Origin: Lineus longissimus
Taxonomy: Eukaryota > Nemertea > Pilidiophora > Heteronemertea > Lineidae
DNA: 64,000 bases
Assembly: GCF_910592395.1 (NCBI RefSeq)
Contig: NC_088308.1
Coordinates: forward strand, 11,299,001-11,363,000
Reading direction: 5' to 3'
Under the pieces are notes generated by a model, which was not told the DNA's origin, ran no database searches, and saw only the letters and a program-made list of their open reading frames with translations. This document shows, one piece after another, positions 1 through 10,465 of this stretch. Positions within the stretch are counted from its first letter, which is position 1. Every line of letters starts with the position of its first letter. The position numbers were made by a program, and so were the translations under genes.

Positions 1-299
1 GCACAAAGTGGTGCTCCAACATCCAGTAAATCAGACAGGAGGATGGTCTGTAACTCACTGAGGCTACTATTTCCAGACAAGATGAGTTGGAGAAGTCTCT
101 CCTTATCTCAAAATCAATTTCAAGACCTTCATAGTTAAGTCAGTTCAAGTTTAGACTTTCAAAGTTAGTCAGTTTGATGACTATCCAATGTTTGTACACA
201 ATAAGGAACACTAGCGATCACTGCGATGGTCCTTCCGTCTTAATAGAATCAGTGTCTGGCGAAACTAAACAATTTTCACAATATTAGTATTTCACTTTC
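1..299. other. Flank or possible 3' LTR of decayed BEL/Pao element
   Basis: No coding signal is visible. On the minus strand this lies just beyond the integrase end of the neighbouring BEL/Pao relic, so it may be its 3' LTR. No matching second LTR was found at 4.5-5.3 kb, so the assignment is inference. Confidence 0.3.
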
Positions 300-529
300 A
301 CCTGTGCTGCGAATAGACTATGTAATGGGGAGATACCAGCACATCACCCAAGAAATCACCATCGGTAGTGACTTAATTCAACACTTAAGATGCTATTTTT
401 AAAAGTGGGGAGAGGTTACTAGCACTTCACCCACATATTACGATAGAGTAGTGCACTGACACAGACACGTATTTTGAAGACGACTTCAGATCGATTTGAA
501 GACAACGTAACTGGCTCTTCGACCGGGAA

Positions 530-1566
530 TTACTCGGGTTGATCAGCAGGTCCTTTTGGCTGATTGACGGATTTCTGTGGATCGGATTCAAGGAGAAGGA
601 CGAGTTTCTGAATAGGTCTCTCAAGATAGGTGGTCTGTTGTAATGGTTTGCCGTTGTTGTCCAAGGATCGATTTCCGACAGCGAGGCGGACTGTTCTAAC
701 GACCTGATCCTCATCAACGAAGACTTTGTTGATTCCGGCCAGTTTCCACTGGTTTCTTGGCAGATCATCATCCTTCACGATAACAACGTCCCCAATGACG
801 AAATCACGCTCTTTTCGGTTCCATTTCTGTCTTGGCTGTAGATTGTTTAGGTAGTCTCTGCGCCACTTGGTCCAAAATTCGTTCGCCAGATGTTGCACTC
901 GGCGCCAACGCTTCTTCAGAAACAAGTCTTCTCGTGGGAAGTCTCCAGGCGGTGGAATTACCACCCGTGACTTCATAGTCAGTAGCTGATTCGGACAGAG
1001 TGGCATCAAGGAGTCTGGATCCTCCAGGTCGTCTGTAGTCAGTGGCCTACCATTGATTATAGCCACGACTTCATACAGGTACGTTTGCAGCGATTCATTG
1101 TCAAGTTGTGTTCCAGATTTCAGCAGAATTGTAGACAGTATGGATCTGATGGTACGAATCTGGCGTTCCCAGACTCCCCCGTGGTGACTGGCATATGGGA
1201 CATTCATCCTGAACTCGAGATTGCATTCCTGTTTCAGGAGAAACTGTTGGACTTTGTCAAAATCCATCTCAGACCATGCATTCTGTAGACGAAATTTGTT
1301 CCTCTGTCACATCGTAGAAGGGAGATTGGTCCTCTAATGGCAATCAATCGACGAAGTGCGTTGATAAAGGCATCGGCGGTCATATTGGTGACTGTTTCAA
1401 TATGTACAGCTCTCATTGAAAGACAAGTGAAGACTATGCCATATCTCTTGACTGTTGTTTTCCTGCCAATCGTGACGCCGACATAGAATGGTCCGAAGGC
1501 ATCTGCACCAACAAAGCTGAACGGTGGACTTGACTCAAGGCGATCTTTTTCAGGCCAAAGTTGCAT
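530..1566 (-). pseudogene. BEL/Pao integrase core and C-terminal DUF5641-like domain
   Basis: Two overlapping frames make up the integrase. The upper one (1566 to 1234) has [11 protein letters not shown] with the first catalytic Asp and LLRCDRGTNF with the second. The lower one (1267 to 530) has ASHHGGVWERQIRTIRSIL with the catalytic Glu, then FWTKWRRDYLNNLQPRQKW and FVIGDVVIVKDDDLPRNQW, the DUF5641-type C-terminal domain. The DDE triad is therefore recognisable, but the N-terminal HHCC finger was lost in the RT-integrase deletion and the frame is broken between the two ORFs. Confidence 0.85.
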
Positions 1567-2260
1567 ACTGATGGACTTGAGGTGGCTCCAAACAGTTGTA
1601 CGGACATCAAATGGTCTACTGGCTCCTTATCAGTGTCACCATCTGGCCACCACAAAAATCTCAAATAGTCTCTAAATCTGGGTTGACTTTAAATTGGTGA
1701 AACATCTGTTCAACATCACATGTTATTGCGATCTTCTCTTTCCTGAATCGACAGAGTATACCCAGTAAAGAGTTCGTCAAATCTGGGCCTGGAAGCAATT
1801 ACTGATTGAGCGAGTGTCCCATGTATTCAGCTCGGCAATCAAATACAACCCGTATTTTTTCCGGCTTCTTAGGGTGAAAAACTCCGAAGTGGGGTAGGTA
1901 CCAATGTTGTCCTGCTAGCGGTGGTTGGGGTGCCAATTCTGCATCTCCACGGTCGATTATCTTCTGCATAAAGTCAACGTACTTTCTCTTGTATTCTGGA
2001 TCCCTGTTGAACTTGGTTTTTAGATTGTTTAGCCTTTTCAAACAATATCGTCTGTTCTCTGGGAGCTCCTTTGGCTTGCCGTTCCGAAAAGGCAGGGGTG
2101 CCTCGTAATGCCCATCCGGTCTTTGGTGCATCTCTCTGGTCAATATGTGAACGAATCTTCTGTCTTCAATTGATACTTGGCTGCCGGTATCCTCAGTGTC
2201 CTTGAAATCTGCCTCCAGCGTTGTAAGAACCTCTTTGATTGTGACGTTAGAGATAACCAA
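1560..2260 (-). pseudogene. BEL/Pao reverse transcriptase, truncated
   Basis: The first frame gives RYCLKRLNNLKTKFN, WYLPHFGVFHPKKPEKIRVV and HSLNQ, the fingers of a BEL/Pao RT. An in-frame TAA follows. The same frame then gives LLPGPDLTNSLLG and ITCDVEQMFHQF, which carries the motif A aspartate. After one more frame change, [16 protein letters not shown] matches motif B. The YxDD motif C is absent because the sequence passes directly into integrase near 1545. Confidence 0.8.
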
Positions 2261-2370
2261 ATCCCTTTTTATGGTCTTCTGTTGAACTGAGGGTATATCG
2301 CTGTAAGTTAGAACTTTGTGGCTAACTCCTATTGGGTCGTCGCTGCTTGAGTGATTGTCGATGATACCAA

Positions 2371-3095
2371 TTATTCCTCATCCAAGGTCGGTCTTCTGTG
2401 CAAAAGGATCAGTAGGCTCGACGCTTTGGGACAGTCATAACCTATCAATATCCCAACATCGCAGTCCTGGATAGCTGGCAGCTCCTTGGCAATGGGTCTT
2501 AGATGAGGCCACGTCTCGGCCATTGCCGGTGTCGGTATGTGCGATCTCTCGGCTGGCATTACCTCTCTAGTGAAAGACGGAGGTAGTGAAAGTCTTTCTT
2601 CAGAATCCGATGTTAATCCTCTAACTAACAAATTTTTCACCTTAACAGTCTCTATCAGATGGTTTTGAGCACTCATTGTGGACAGTTTTAGCTTAGTGAT
2701 GGTCCCATCAACACCAAGTTCCTGTCGAAGGCTTTCCAGGATGAACGTTGTGTCGGACTGTGTATCTAACATAGCGTAGGTCATAATCTCTGAGTGGGGA
2801 TGATCTTTGTGGGACAACCAGACTGGGACGATCATCGAGCTCTTGCATCCTACCGCTGCATTGGTCCGACTCCTCCGGTTGAAGGCCGTTTCCACATCTT
2901 TCCTGTCGGTGGTCTTGGTAGATTTCTCGTCAGCTTTCTCCAGATTCCTGGTCGTCTTTGCCGGTTCAGGTCTCTCCATATGCAACAGAGTCGGGTGGTT
3001 CTTGCTGCAGACTTTACACTGCAGGCGTGTCTTACAGTCCTTTGATCTGTGTCCCTTATGAAGACAGCCCAAGCACAGCGCGTTTGATCGTACAA
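2371..3095 (-). pseudogene. BEL/Pao Cys/His cluster and aspartic protease
   Basis: The 233-residue frame holds CKVCSKNHPTLLHMERP, followed about 75 residues on by AMLDTQSDTTFI, the retropepsin active-site loop. The usual DTGS reads DTQS here. The downstream ILIGYDCP matches the second conserved strand of retropepsins in this family. The frame is broken before RT begins at about 2260. Confidence 0.75.
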
Positions 3096-3117
3096 AGTCC
3101 TGTCTCTCCTTAAGGGG

Positions 3118-3579
3118 TTAGGATGATAACTGGGGGCATGTCTGTACTAAATGACTGTCCTCACAATAGAAGCATTTCCTTTCTGTTGTCTCTGTTGCGA
3201 AGGATCTGGTAGCTGGGGCCTTTTTACGCCACGATTGTTTCTCCTTGGTGCCAAGTTGAGCAGACATCTCACTCCCAGGACGACTTTCTTTTTTCTTAAC
3301 AGCCTGGACACTAGTTACAGGGTCACAAGCAAGTTCTGCCTCTTGTTCGATAAAGGTAACGAAGTAATGAAAGGGTGGATGGCAACAAACAGTCTGTTTA
3401 TAGGTGGACGCGGTTCTGTTCCATCGATTGATTAGCCAGTAGGGGAGTTTTCTTCGGATCTTTTGGTTTTCACGTTCGTCATCTAGAATGTTCAGGTTTC
3501 CCTTTGTTCCGACTTTCATGGCGGCCAGACACTGCCTCAAAAAATCCGAAAACTTCCTAAGTGCCTCGTGATGATACAT
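3118..3579 (-). pseudogene. BEL/Pao Gag C-terminal part with CCHC knuckle
   Basis: The frame continues Gag from the segment above. It contains CFYCEDSHLVQTC, a C-x2-C-x4-H-x4-C zinc knuckle that binds RNA in this family, near its end. An overlapping or shifted frame then carries a second Cys/His cluster (CKVCSKNHPTLLH), which is typical just before the BEL/Pao protease. It is separated from both neighbours by frame breaks. Confidence 0.7.
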
Positions 3580-4372
3580 CGGGCCATTGATCTAACTTGT
3601 CCCTGAAGGCATTGGCTATGATGAATGGATGCCCGCAACGTTTCTCCAATCGCATCCATGCCTGGTTGTATGAATCTTCATCGGCGACAGTCAGGTAGCC
3701 GTCCACAACTTCTTTTACCGACTTAGACAAGTAACGCTTCAGATAGAGGATTTTCTCGGGTGCACTAATATTCTTTCTCTCAATAAGATTACAGTACGCC
3801 GCCCTCCAGGAGGGGAATGAAAGTGGATCTCCACAAAACACGCCAGGCTCTGGTGGTGGTAGGCGTGACAGATTGACCTGATCAACCAAGTGTGAAATCA
3901 GGTTGACCACGTCTGACGTGGCGGGTTCACATGCAGTCGCATTCCTTTTTGGAAGTACAGAGTTATCCTTAGGGTTATCAGGACTGTCATTAGATTTAGC
4001 ATTGACGTTTTCATCTTTATCTTTAACAGTGTCCTTAGATTGCATGTTCTTTTGCTTCAAAGTTGCCAAGGCATCGGACAGTTTCTTAGTCAGATAATAG
4101 TTAAGTTCCTCTATATCCTGATATTTCTGCACATAGGATTCATTCTCTTTGCCTTGTAGATCGTAAAGTTCTTCTAACTTTCTGAATGCTTTCTCCAGCG
4201 TCGTGAATGCATCGCATAGATACGTGAACGCCTCATCCAATGCATTTGGATCCTCGCAGCAAACACACAACTTCTCCGTGTCAACAGCAACTTTTCTCCA
4301 AGTGGAGACATCTTGGCGCAGGGCCCGTTCTTGTTTCTGGATGAACTTGCTTATGTCTTTATCACCCATCAT
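3557..4372 (-). pseudogene. BEL/Pao Gag N-terminal part
   Basis: This 271-residue frame begins MMGDKDISKF. It has a charged, helical N-terminal half (about residues 60-130), then a Gag region with the motif DPLSFPSWRAAYCNLI and RYLSKSVKEVVDGYL, as in DUF1759 Gag of BEL/Pao elements. It ends near SSRGT, where the reading shifts to the frame that continues Gag below 3579. It would form the capsid of the element's particle. It is a relic with no independent function. Confidence 0.75.
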
Positions 4373-4480
4373 GAAGTATCACGTTCGACGAATCATTCCG
4401 CGAAGTGATTCCACTCTAACTGCCGCTCCTCCGATTCCCCCCCCCCCCCGTGCTGACCGTACTGAATAGAAGTTACGACG

Positions 4481-5302
4481 TAATTCGTTAAATCTTTTTA
4501 TTAGTCGATACCACTCGTGGAATCTACAAAGACAAAGATTTGCAGACAACATAAGTTTCGAACAACAACATAGACAAGAATACAGACCATAAAAGGGTTA
4601 AACCCTGAGTAGCCGTTATGAAAATGATGCAAACATGCATCTACATACTAGTAAGACAGGATGTGACAGGATGTGCCTATGAAGACACATTCAAACTATT
4701 TGAAATGCTGTAGGCCAGACGGTGGCTCCATCTTATAACACCTCAAGGCAGGTCACGTGACCGCGCACCTTTGGGCGTGAAGTGGGTGTGTCGGGTTTCC
4801 CATATAAGTACCTGGAGGCCTATCAGATAAAAACACACTTTTTGCCAAAAACATCGCTCCTACGAACTAGGGTCTTACAAGACAAGATCAATAGAAAAGA
4901 ATAGTTTGAGCCCATGCAAGTGACCGTAAAGGGTGTAATTAACACTTTTATAGAAGGGAAAGGACAGGGCGGAACCTCGCCAAAACAAGTTCTACCAACA
5001 AATCTGAGGGTCCGCACAAAAGGGTCGATTTTTGACATAATAACAAGTGACGTCCTTACTTGACCAGTTGTAGGCAATCTGGGCATCATAATCTTTGGTT
5101 TTGACTAGTTTTTATAAACTTACCACTTTAGGGGGCTTTAATATTACATAAGTTTGACAAATCGAGAAGCGACAGTCTTTCTGACAAATCGTAGATGGCA
5201 AAAGCACTGCGCATGCCCAGACCAGCTTCCTCATCCGCTGACAAGGAAGCGCGCCAAATTTGAAAACGTAAACTAACCAAGCCTTTACTAGGCGCACTTA
5301 CA
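4481..5302. other. Spacer, possibly the 5' LTR of BEL/Pao copy 1
   Basis: No gene is visible. A homopolymeric C run lies just before it (4440-4450). The minus strand carries an AATAAA-like signal near 4500, as an LTR R region would, but no LTR partner could be matched at the other end. The GPCR-bearing duplication begins at about 5303. Confidence 0.3.
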
Positions 5303-5480
5303 GGCATGCTGGATTTGGAGGAAGGAAAGCCAACAGATAGAGAAGCATTTTTATTTCATTGATTATAATTTGGCCGTTATTTTCTTCCCAAATTCACTGC
5401 GCCTTCAAATAAACAATATAATTGGCTATTTGCAAACATACTGATTAGATACTTTTTACCAAAACAACACGAAGAGAATA

Positions 5481-6557
5481 ATGGATCCCGCACAAACAGG
5501 AGAAATGAAGATGTTTCCTCCAACGATGATCACTGAAGTCAAGAATTACCATGAAGACATTTCACTTTATGAGAACTTTTACAAGTTCATTGCAGTATTT
5601 GGTGGTTATATGACCATCTTTTTTGTCACTATGGGCATCTTTGGTAACATTTTAAGTATTGTGATTTTCATTCGGCAAAGAAAGCGTGATAGGGCTAGCG
5701 CTATATATTTAGGATGTTTGGCCGTCTCTGATCTGGGTAACCTGATTGTAGCTCTAGGATTCTGGGAGCAAACTAGCTTGTACTACATGTCGTTTGGTCG
5801 CATCATTTCAGTTCGCGGCTGGAATAATATTGGTTGTAAAATACACACGTATGTCTGGCTTAATTGTCAATTCATGTCAGCTTGGACCATCATTGCATTT
5901 TCATTTGAAAGAATGATTGCGGTGCTGAGGCCACTGAAGGCCCAAATCATACTGGTCCCTTCAAGAAGGAAGTATGTCATAATGAGTCTCCTAGTTTTTT
6001 CTTTGGTGAACTGGTCATACTTATTTGACTTTATTGAAATCGTTGGCCCACATCCGCCAGGCCACCTCGATCGCTCTGTCTGCTTCTACAGAATGACAGA
6101 GAAGCCACAGTGGTTGATTTTCTTTCATGTCATCCATATCTTTAGCCAATGTCAAGTTTTACCATCCATCATCATAACGGTACTAAACATCATCATCATT
6201 GTTGGGATTAAAACTAAAGACAAAACTTTATACGGTACGAAAGACCAAACACGTTCAAAGAAAGAGATGCACATCTTGGTAAACTTACTGACCATCTCAA
6301 CGACTTATGTTCTGCTAATGTCCCCCTTTGTCCTGTTGTGGTGTTATGTTGTATATGAGACACTTTATAGACAATGGGCAGGCTGGAAAGAGGCTTCTTT
6401 GGATTTCTTCACTGAGTTATCGGAGTTTAGCATTCAAATCACTTCTATTAATTACAGTGTGAATTTTATAATCTATACAGTGTCTTTAGATTTCTATAGA
6501 GAGGAGGTAAGGAAAATATTCAACTGCTGCGGAAGGCCTAGGTCGTCGTTTCCATAA
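5481..6557 (+). CDS. Class A (rhodopsin-like) GPCR, copy 1
   Basis: The 358-residue protein has one uninterrupted coding exon. Seven hydrophobic segments are visible. TM1 has GIFGNILSIVIF. TM2 has YLGCLAVSDLGNLIVAL with the conserved Asp. A Cys before TM3 (NIGCKIHTY) and one in loop 2 (DRSVCFYRM) can form the usual disulfide. The DRY position reads FERMIAVLRPLKA. TM6 has LLMSPFVLLW. TM7 ends SVNFIIY instead of NPxxY, followed by an amphipathic helix and CC (possible palmitoylation). Family features suggest a plasma-membrane receptor coupling to G proteins, perhaps for a neuropeptide; the ligand is unknown. The start at 5481 gives a 36-residue N-terminus before TM1. A near-identical copy lies at 37665-38720 inside DCTN5 intron 3. 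Confidence 0.9.
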   Translation: MDPAQTGEMKMFPPTMITEVKNYHEDISLYENFYKFIAVFGGYMTIFFVTMGIFGNILSIVIFIRQRKRDRASAIYLGCLAVSDLGNLIVALGFWEQTSLYYMSFGRIISVRGWNNIGCKIHTYVWLNCQFMSAWTIIAFSFERMIAVLRPLKAQIILVPSRRKYVIMSLLVFSLVNWSYLFDFIEIVGPHPPGHLDRSVCFYRMTEKPQWLIFFHVIHIFSQCQVLPSIIITVLNIIIIVGIKTKDKTLYGTKDQTRSKKEMHILVNLLTISTTYVLLMSPFVLLWCYVVYETLYRQWAGWKEASLDFFTELSEFSIQITSINYSVNFIIYTVSLDFYREEVRKIFNCCGRPRSSFP

Positions 6558-6843
6558 AAAATGACACACACCACCGCAGAAAACTTTCCATATTTGACGG
6601 ATTTGCAATGATTGAAACAATACACCACCTTGTGGTACTCTCATATGACAAACCCAGTGTACACATAGCCTAAATTACAAGCAGATATCAGGAAACATCA
6701 TACACACACCAATTGTATACAAATGAACATGCAAGCATGCATGCATCATGCATTATTACTGACTAGTGAGTGGTGTCGCCTGGCGTTAAAGATAGGAACT
6801 GGATTTAGTTGGACCAACAGTTATTGTATACAAACGAATGGCA
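6558..6843. other. 3' flank of GPCR copy 1, with the empty site of the BEL/Pao element
   Basis: This is noncoding. Around 6687-6703 the sequence reads ATCATACACACACCAAT without interruption. In copy 2 the same sequence is split by the BEL/Pao element at 38871-46923, so this is the pre-insertion site. Confidence 0.85.
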
Positions 6844-7830
6844 TACCCCTTTAAAGGGTCAACTTGGATAATATATGAAACATGTTGGATTTTCTTATCC
6901 GAAAAGAGCTTCAAGCTCATGAATCAAGAATTTTTTCCGTAAAATTTCAATTGTCTTATTTGACCTAGATCTCTGAATGAATGGTTGCTTTAGTGTAGAT
7001 GTCTATGCGGAGTATACTCTATGCCACTGTCAACAGTCTAGTCAATAGTAATTAAGCCTTAGCACACAAAGATGGGCACTAGTCTAACTGGGCAAAAGTT
7101 ATTCAAGAGGTGTGGAATTTGTGTTTGTCAAGTGAAATTATGATTAGTGCTAATTGCAAAGGGTATACAGTCTCTTTAATCACCTCGATCAACATAGGGC
7201 CTATAGCTGGACATCTTGACCCGCAATGTTTTGAGATCGCTAAATCACTCACCCAAACCCTCGATATTTTCCGCCTCAGAAGCTGTTTTTTAGCCCAGGC
7301 AAGTAGCCTCGATTTTGGACCAATCAGAGCATCTCTTACGGAATGATCTACTGCAGTAGTATCCAACATCCTACAACTCAGGGCCCATTAAGCGGATTCT
7401 AGAAATGCGCTACACTTGCATTAGTTGGACCGTTACCAAAACAGGCGACAATGTTGAATACCTGTGATCAGCAATGACCTTTGCCCTCTTTAAGTTCTCA
7501 TAGCACTGTGATTGGAGCACGCGCTGAGAGCGTGCGGAGAAAACAGGAAAATCTGTGGAATCCGTCATGGGTTTGTGGAGCTCGGCGTAAAAGTCAGGAT
7601 GATAGCTGGATGGAATGCCAAGATGGCACTAACGACATGAAATTCTTATTGAAAAGCAAGAGATATCGCGGCAGAATATTTTCACGAGCATGACCTCATC
7701 CTCAACAGGGACAGTACATCAACTCAAGAGATAAAAGTCAGCATCGAATTTGATTCAACAGATAAAAGAGATAAAAGAGATAAAAGAGTTCAACAGATAA
7801 AAGTCAGAATCGAGAATTTGTTCAGAAAGG
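6844..7830 (+). repeat. Tandem duplication, unit 1
   Basis: It begins TACCCCTTTAAAGGGTC and ends TTGTTCAGAAAGG. The same stretch repeats directly as unit 2 at 7831-9665. Relative to unit 2 and to copy 2 (47040-48128), unit 1 lacks about 146 bp after GAGCTTCAAG (near 6914). There is no credible gene inside. Short GATAAAAGA repeats lie at 7730-7805. Confidence 0.85.
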
Positions 7831-9665
7831 TACCCCTTTAAAGGGTCAACTTGGGTAATATATGAAACATGTTGGATTTTCTTATCCGAAAAGAGCTTCA
7901 AGCAGGACCATGAATTCTCAAAACATGACAAAAGAAAAATCATTAAACTGCAATATACAATGCACTAGAACATGATGTACTGTAGAATAAAAAATATTGC
8001 AGCATAAAATTACGTCGAGGCATGGACATATTGGCATCAGAATATTTTCATGAATCAAGAATTTTTTCCGTAAAATTTCAATTGTCTTATTTGACCTAGA
8101 TCTCTGAATGAATGGTTGCTTTAGTGTAGATGTCTATGCGGAGTATACTCTATGCCACTGTCAACAGCCTAGTCAATAGTAATTAAGCCTTAGCACACAA
8201 AGATGGGCACTAGTCTAACTGGGCAAAAGTTATTCAAGAGGTGTGGAATTTGTGTTTGTCAAGTGAAATTATGATTAGTGTTAATTGCAAAGGGTATACA
8301 GTCTCTTTAATCACCTCGATCAACATAGGGCCTATAGCTGGACATCTTGACCCGCAATGTTTTGAGATCGCTAAATCACTCACCCAAACCCTCGACATTT
8401 TCCGCCTCAGAAGCTGTTTTTTAGCCCAGGCAAGTAGCCTCGATTTTGGACCAATCAGAGCATCTCTTACGGAATGATCTCTACTGCAGTAGTATCCAAC
8501 ATCCTACAACTCAGGGCCAATTAAGCGGATTCTAGAAATGCGCTACACTTGCATTAGTTGGACCGTTACCAAAACAGGCGACAATGTTGAATACCTGTGA
8601 TCAGCAATGACCTTTGCCCTCTTTAAGTTCTCATAGCACTGTGATTGGAGCAGGCTTACTGGACTTTGCGCAACGAAACGAAACGAGCGAAATGGGAGAG
8701 CGACCATTATGTTTTACCCCGGTACGTCAAGTTCGATACATGGTGTCAGTCACCAGTGAGTGATGACCCACATCCACCCAGGCAGCTGAGACACATGTCT
8801 TGTTGGACATGCCTACCGATTTTTACTAAATAAAAGCATAACTTCACTTCACACTTTTCGGGGTTGAAAATGTACTCACGTAAATCACCAAAATTACATG
8901 CAAAATTCGCACATGACATGTGATTTCTCAAAGCTTGGAAGCTCAAATGTGTGAATGTAATGTATGCGCGTAATGTATACTCTCAGCAAGCGAATAGTTT
9001 TGATCGTCGGTTTTTGATACGAATCATTTCCTGTATGGCCGTTACAAGCCGTTGTCTGAATATGATGTGAACCTGTTTACGGTTCAATGCTGCTCCCTGT
9101 GACGCTGTACCCGCAAATGTTCAATGAACAAAATGCTGATAATGACTTACACGGCTTGTTCGCATCGTAAACATAGTGGTACCCGGGTTAACTGTCTTTG
9201 CGTTTGCCCTGATTTTACAACGATTACTCCCCATGTAACCACGATCTAGGATGGACAGGCTGTGTATTATGAATAGGAAAAGTCACCTAGGGACCGTTGC
9301 GTAGAATACCTTTTTGGCGAAATATTGCGCAAAGTCCAGTAAGCCATTGGAGCACGCGCTGAGAGCGTGCGGAGAAAACAGGAAAATCTGTGGAATCCGT
9401 CATGGGTTTGTGGAGCTCGGCGTAAAAGTCAGGATGATAGCTGGATGGAATGCCAAGATGGCAATAACGACATGAAATTCTTATTGAAAAGCAAGAGATA
9501 TCGCGGCAGAATATTTTCACGAGCATGACCTCATCCTCAACAGGGACAGTACATCAACTCAAGAGATAAAAGTCAGCATCGAATTTGATTCAACAGATAA
9601 AAGAGATAAAAGAGATAAAAGAGTTCAACAGATAAAAGTCAGAATCGAGAATTTGTTCAGAAAGG
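7831..9665 (+). repeat. Tandem duplication, unit 2, interrupted by a DNA transposon
   Basis: This is a direct repeat of unit 1 that keeps the 146 bp lost there. It is split at 8653-9345 by a 693-bp element with terminal inverted repeats. Removing that element and one 9-bp target copy leaves about 1133 bp, which equals unit 1 plus its deletion. Confidence 0.85.
8653..9345 (+). mobile_element. Non-autonomous Mutator-like DNA transposon
   Basis: A perfect 21-bp terminal inverted repeat begins GGCTTACTGGACTTTGCGCA at 8653 and is found as its reverse complement ending at 9345. ATTGGAGCA flanks it on both sides (8644-8652 and 9346-9354) as a 9-bp target duplication. Two empty sites with a single ATTGGAGCA followed by CGCGCTG exist, in tandem unit 1 (near 7513) and in copy 2 (near 47803). 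A 9-bp duplication is typical of Mutator-like elements; an 8-bp hAT-like duplication cannot be excluded because of a one-base ambiguity. No transposase is encoded. Confidence 0.85.
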
Positions 9666-9684
9666 TTTACAAATAACAACAATA

Positions 9685-9974
9685 ATGAAAGACAAGCCTA
9701 TCGGCGTCTGATTCACAATGTGGTTTGTGAGGAGTGTCATAGTCGTCAACAGTGTAGCTTACGTATTTCGAAGACCAGTGGAATTGGCGGCGTCAAATTA
9801 TTAGTGAAATTTATAATTTACAAATTACAAATTACAAATCGTTTATTGAAACCGTGTAAAAAGTTACATTTTACATAAGATGAAAGTACAATGACCATAA
9901 GTGCAGTGTGGACACATTCGGTAAGAAGAAAGAGTGGGAGAAGATTGGTGATCATAAATGAGGTAGTATTCAGC
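9685..9974. other. Spacer before the Ngaro element
   Basis: No gene is visible. Two tandem ATTACAA units lie near 9818-9838. This is the left flank of the tyrosine-recombinase retrotransposon. Confidence 0.5.
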
Positions 9975-10039
9975 TATCCTAAGCGGTGTGACGTCAGAGG
10001 ACATGGGATTGCCCGATTCCCTCAGTTGGTTTTGGAAAT
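9975..10039 (+). repeat. Ngaro split direct repeat A1
   Basis: It begins TATCCTAAGCGGTGTGACGT and ends TTGGAAAT. It is identical by eye to A2 at 18933-18997. Confidence 0.9.
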
Positions 10040-10126
10040 CCGATCAGGGCAGACACGCGGTCTGAAAGCTCCGTGTTCAACCGTGTGGATTGTTCAGGCC
10101 AAGTATACTCGTTTTTTGGAGTGTGT

Positions 10127-10465
10127 GCCGGGGGGTAATTTTGTTGGACAGGATAGGCCCTAGGGCAAGACGGTAGGCTAGGTTCGCCTAGATGACCGAG
10201 GGTGAGAAATGGATGCCGGGGGGTAATCCTGTTGGACAGGATAGGCCCTAGGACAAGACGGTAGGCTAGGTTCGCCTAGATGACCGAAGGTGAGAAATAG
10301 ATGCCGGGGGTAATCCTGTTGGACAGGATAGGCCCTAGGGCAGGAAGGTAGGCTAGGTTCGCCTAGATGATCGATGTGGAGACATTTTAGGCGGGGGGGG
10401 GGGGGCAATATTGGTGGACAGGATAGGCCCTGGGGCACGCAGTAAGCTGAGTGAGCCTAGATGAA
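10127..10465 (+). repeat. 88-bp tandem repeat inside the Ngaro 5' region
   Basis: Units start at 10127, 10215, 10303 and 10391, exactly 88 bp apart. Each has GTTGGACAGGATAGGCCCTA (or a close variant) and GTTCGCCTAGATGA. There are about 3.9 copies, the last being the most diverged, with a run of G at its start. Confidence 0.9.

Larger units (their letters stand above)
300..4480 (-). mobile_element. Decayed BEL/Pao LTR retrotransposon (copy 1)
   Basis: Reading the minus strand from about 4372 down gives, in order, Gag with DUF1759-like sequence, a CCHC knuckle, an aspartic protease, the reverse transcriptase fingers and palm, then the integrase core and a DUF5641-type tail. This gag-PR-RT-IN order and the fused Gag-Pol style are those of BEL/Pao elements. 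The frame is broken at several places. The second half of RT, all of RNase H and the integrase zinc finger are missing through one internal deletion near 1545. Two similar purine-rich stretches followed by TGCT (minus strand, near 320-345 and 410-432) could mark the polypurine tract and 3' LTR start. The copy is dead. Confidence 0.85.
5303..9684 (+). repeat. Segmental duplication, GPCR block copy 1
   Basis: From AGGCATGCTGGATTTGGAGG (5302-5321) the sequence matches 37458 onward, through the GPCR gene and its 3' flank, to AACAACAATAA at about 9684. The match resumes after the BEL/Pao insertion in copy 2 and ends there at about 48147. Identity is high by eye, mostly single substitutions and small gaps. 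Copy 1 was later modified by an internal tandem duplication (6844-9665) and a DNA transposon insertion (8653-9345). Confidence 0.9.

Noticed and set aside
7103-7369. Short frames in the GPCR 3' flank (also seen near 8241-8477)
   Set aside because: They lie in a duplicated noncoding stretch; the frame is broken in copy 2 by a deletion near 47470.
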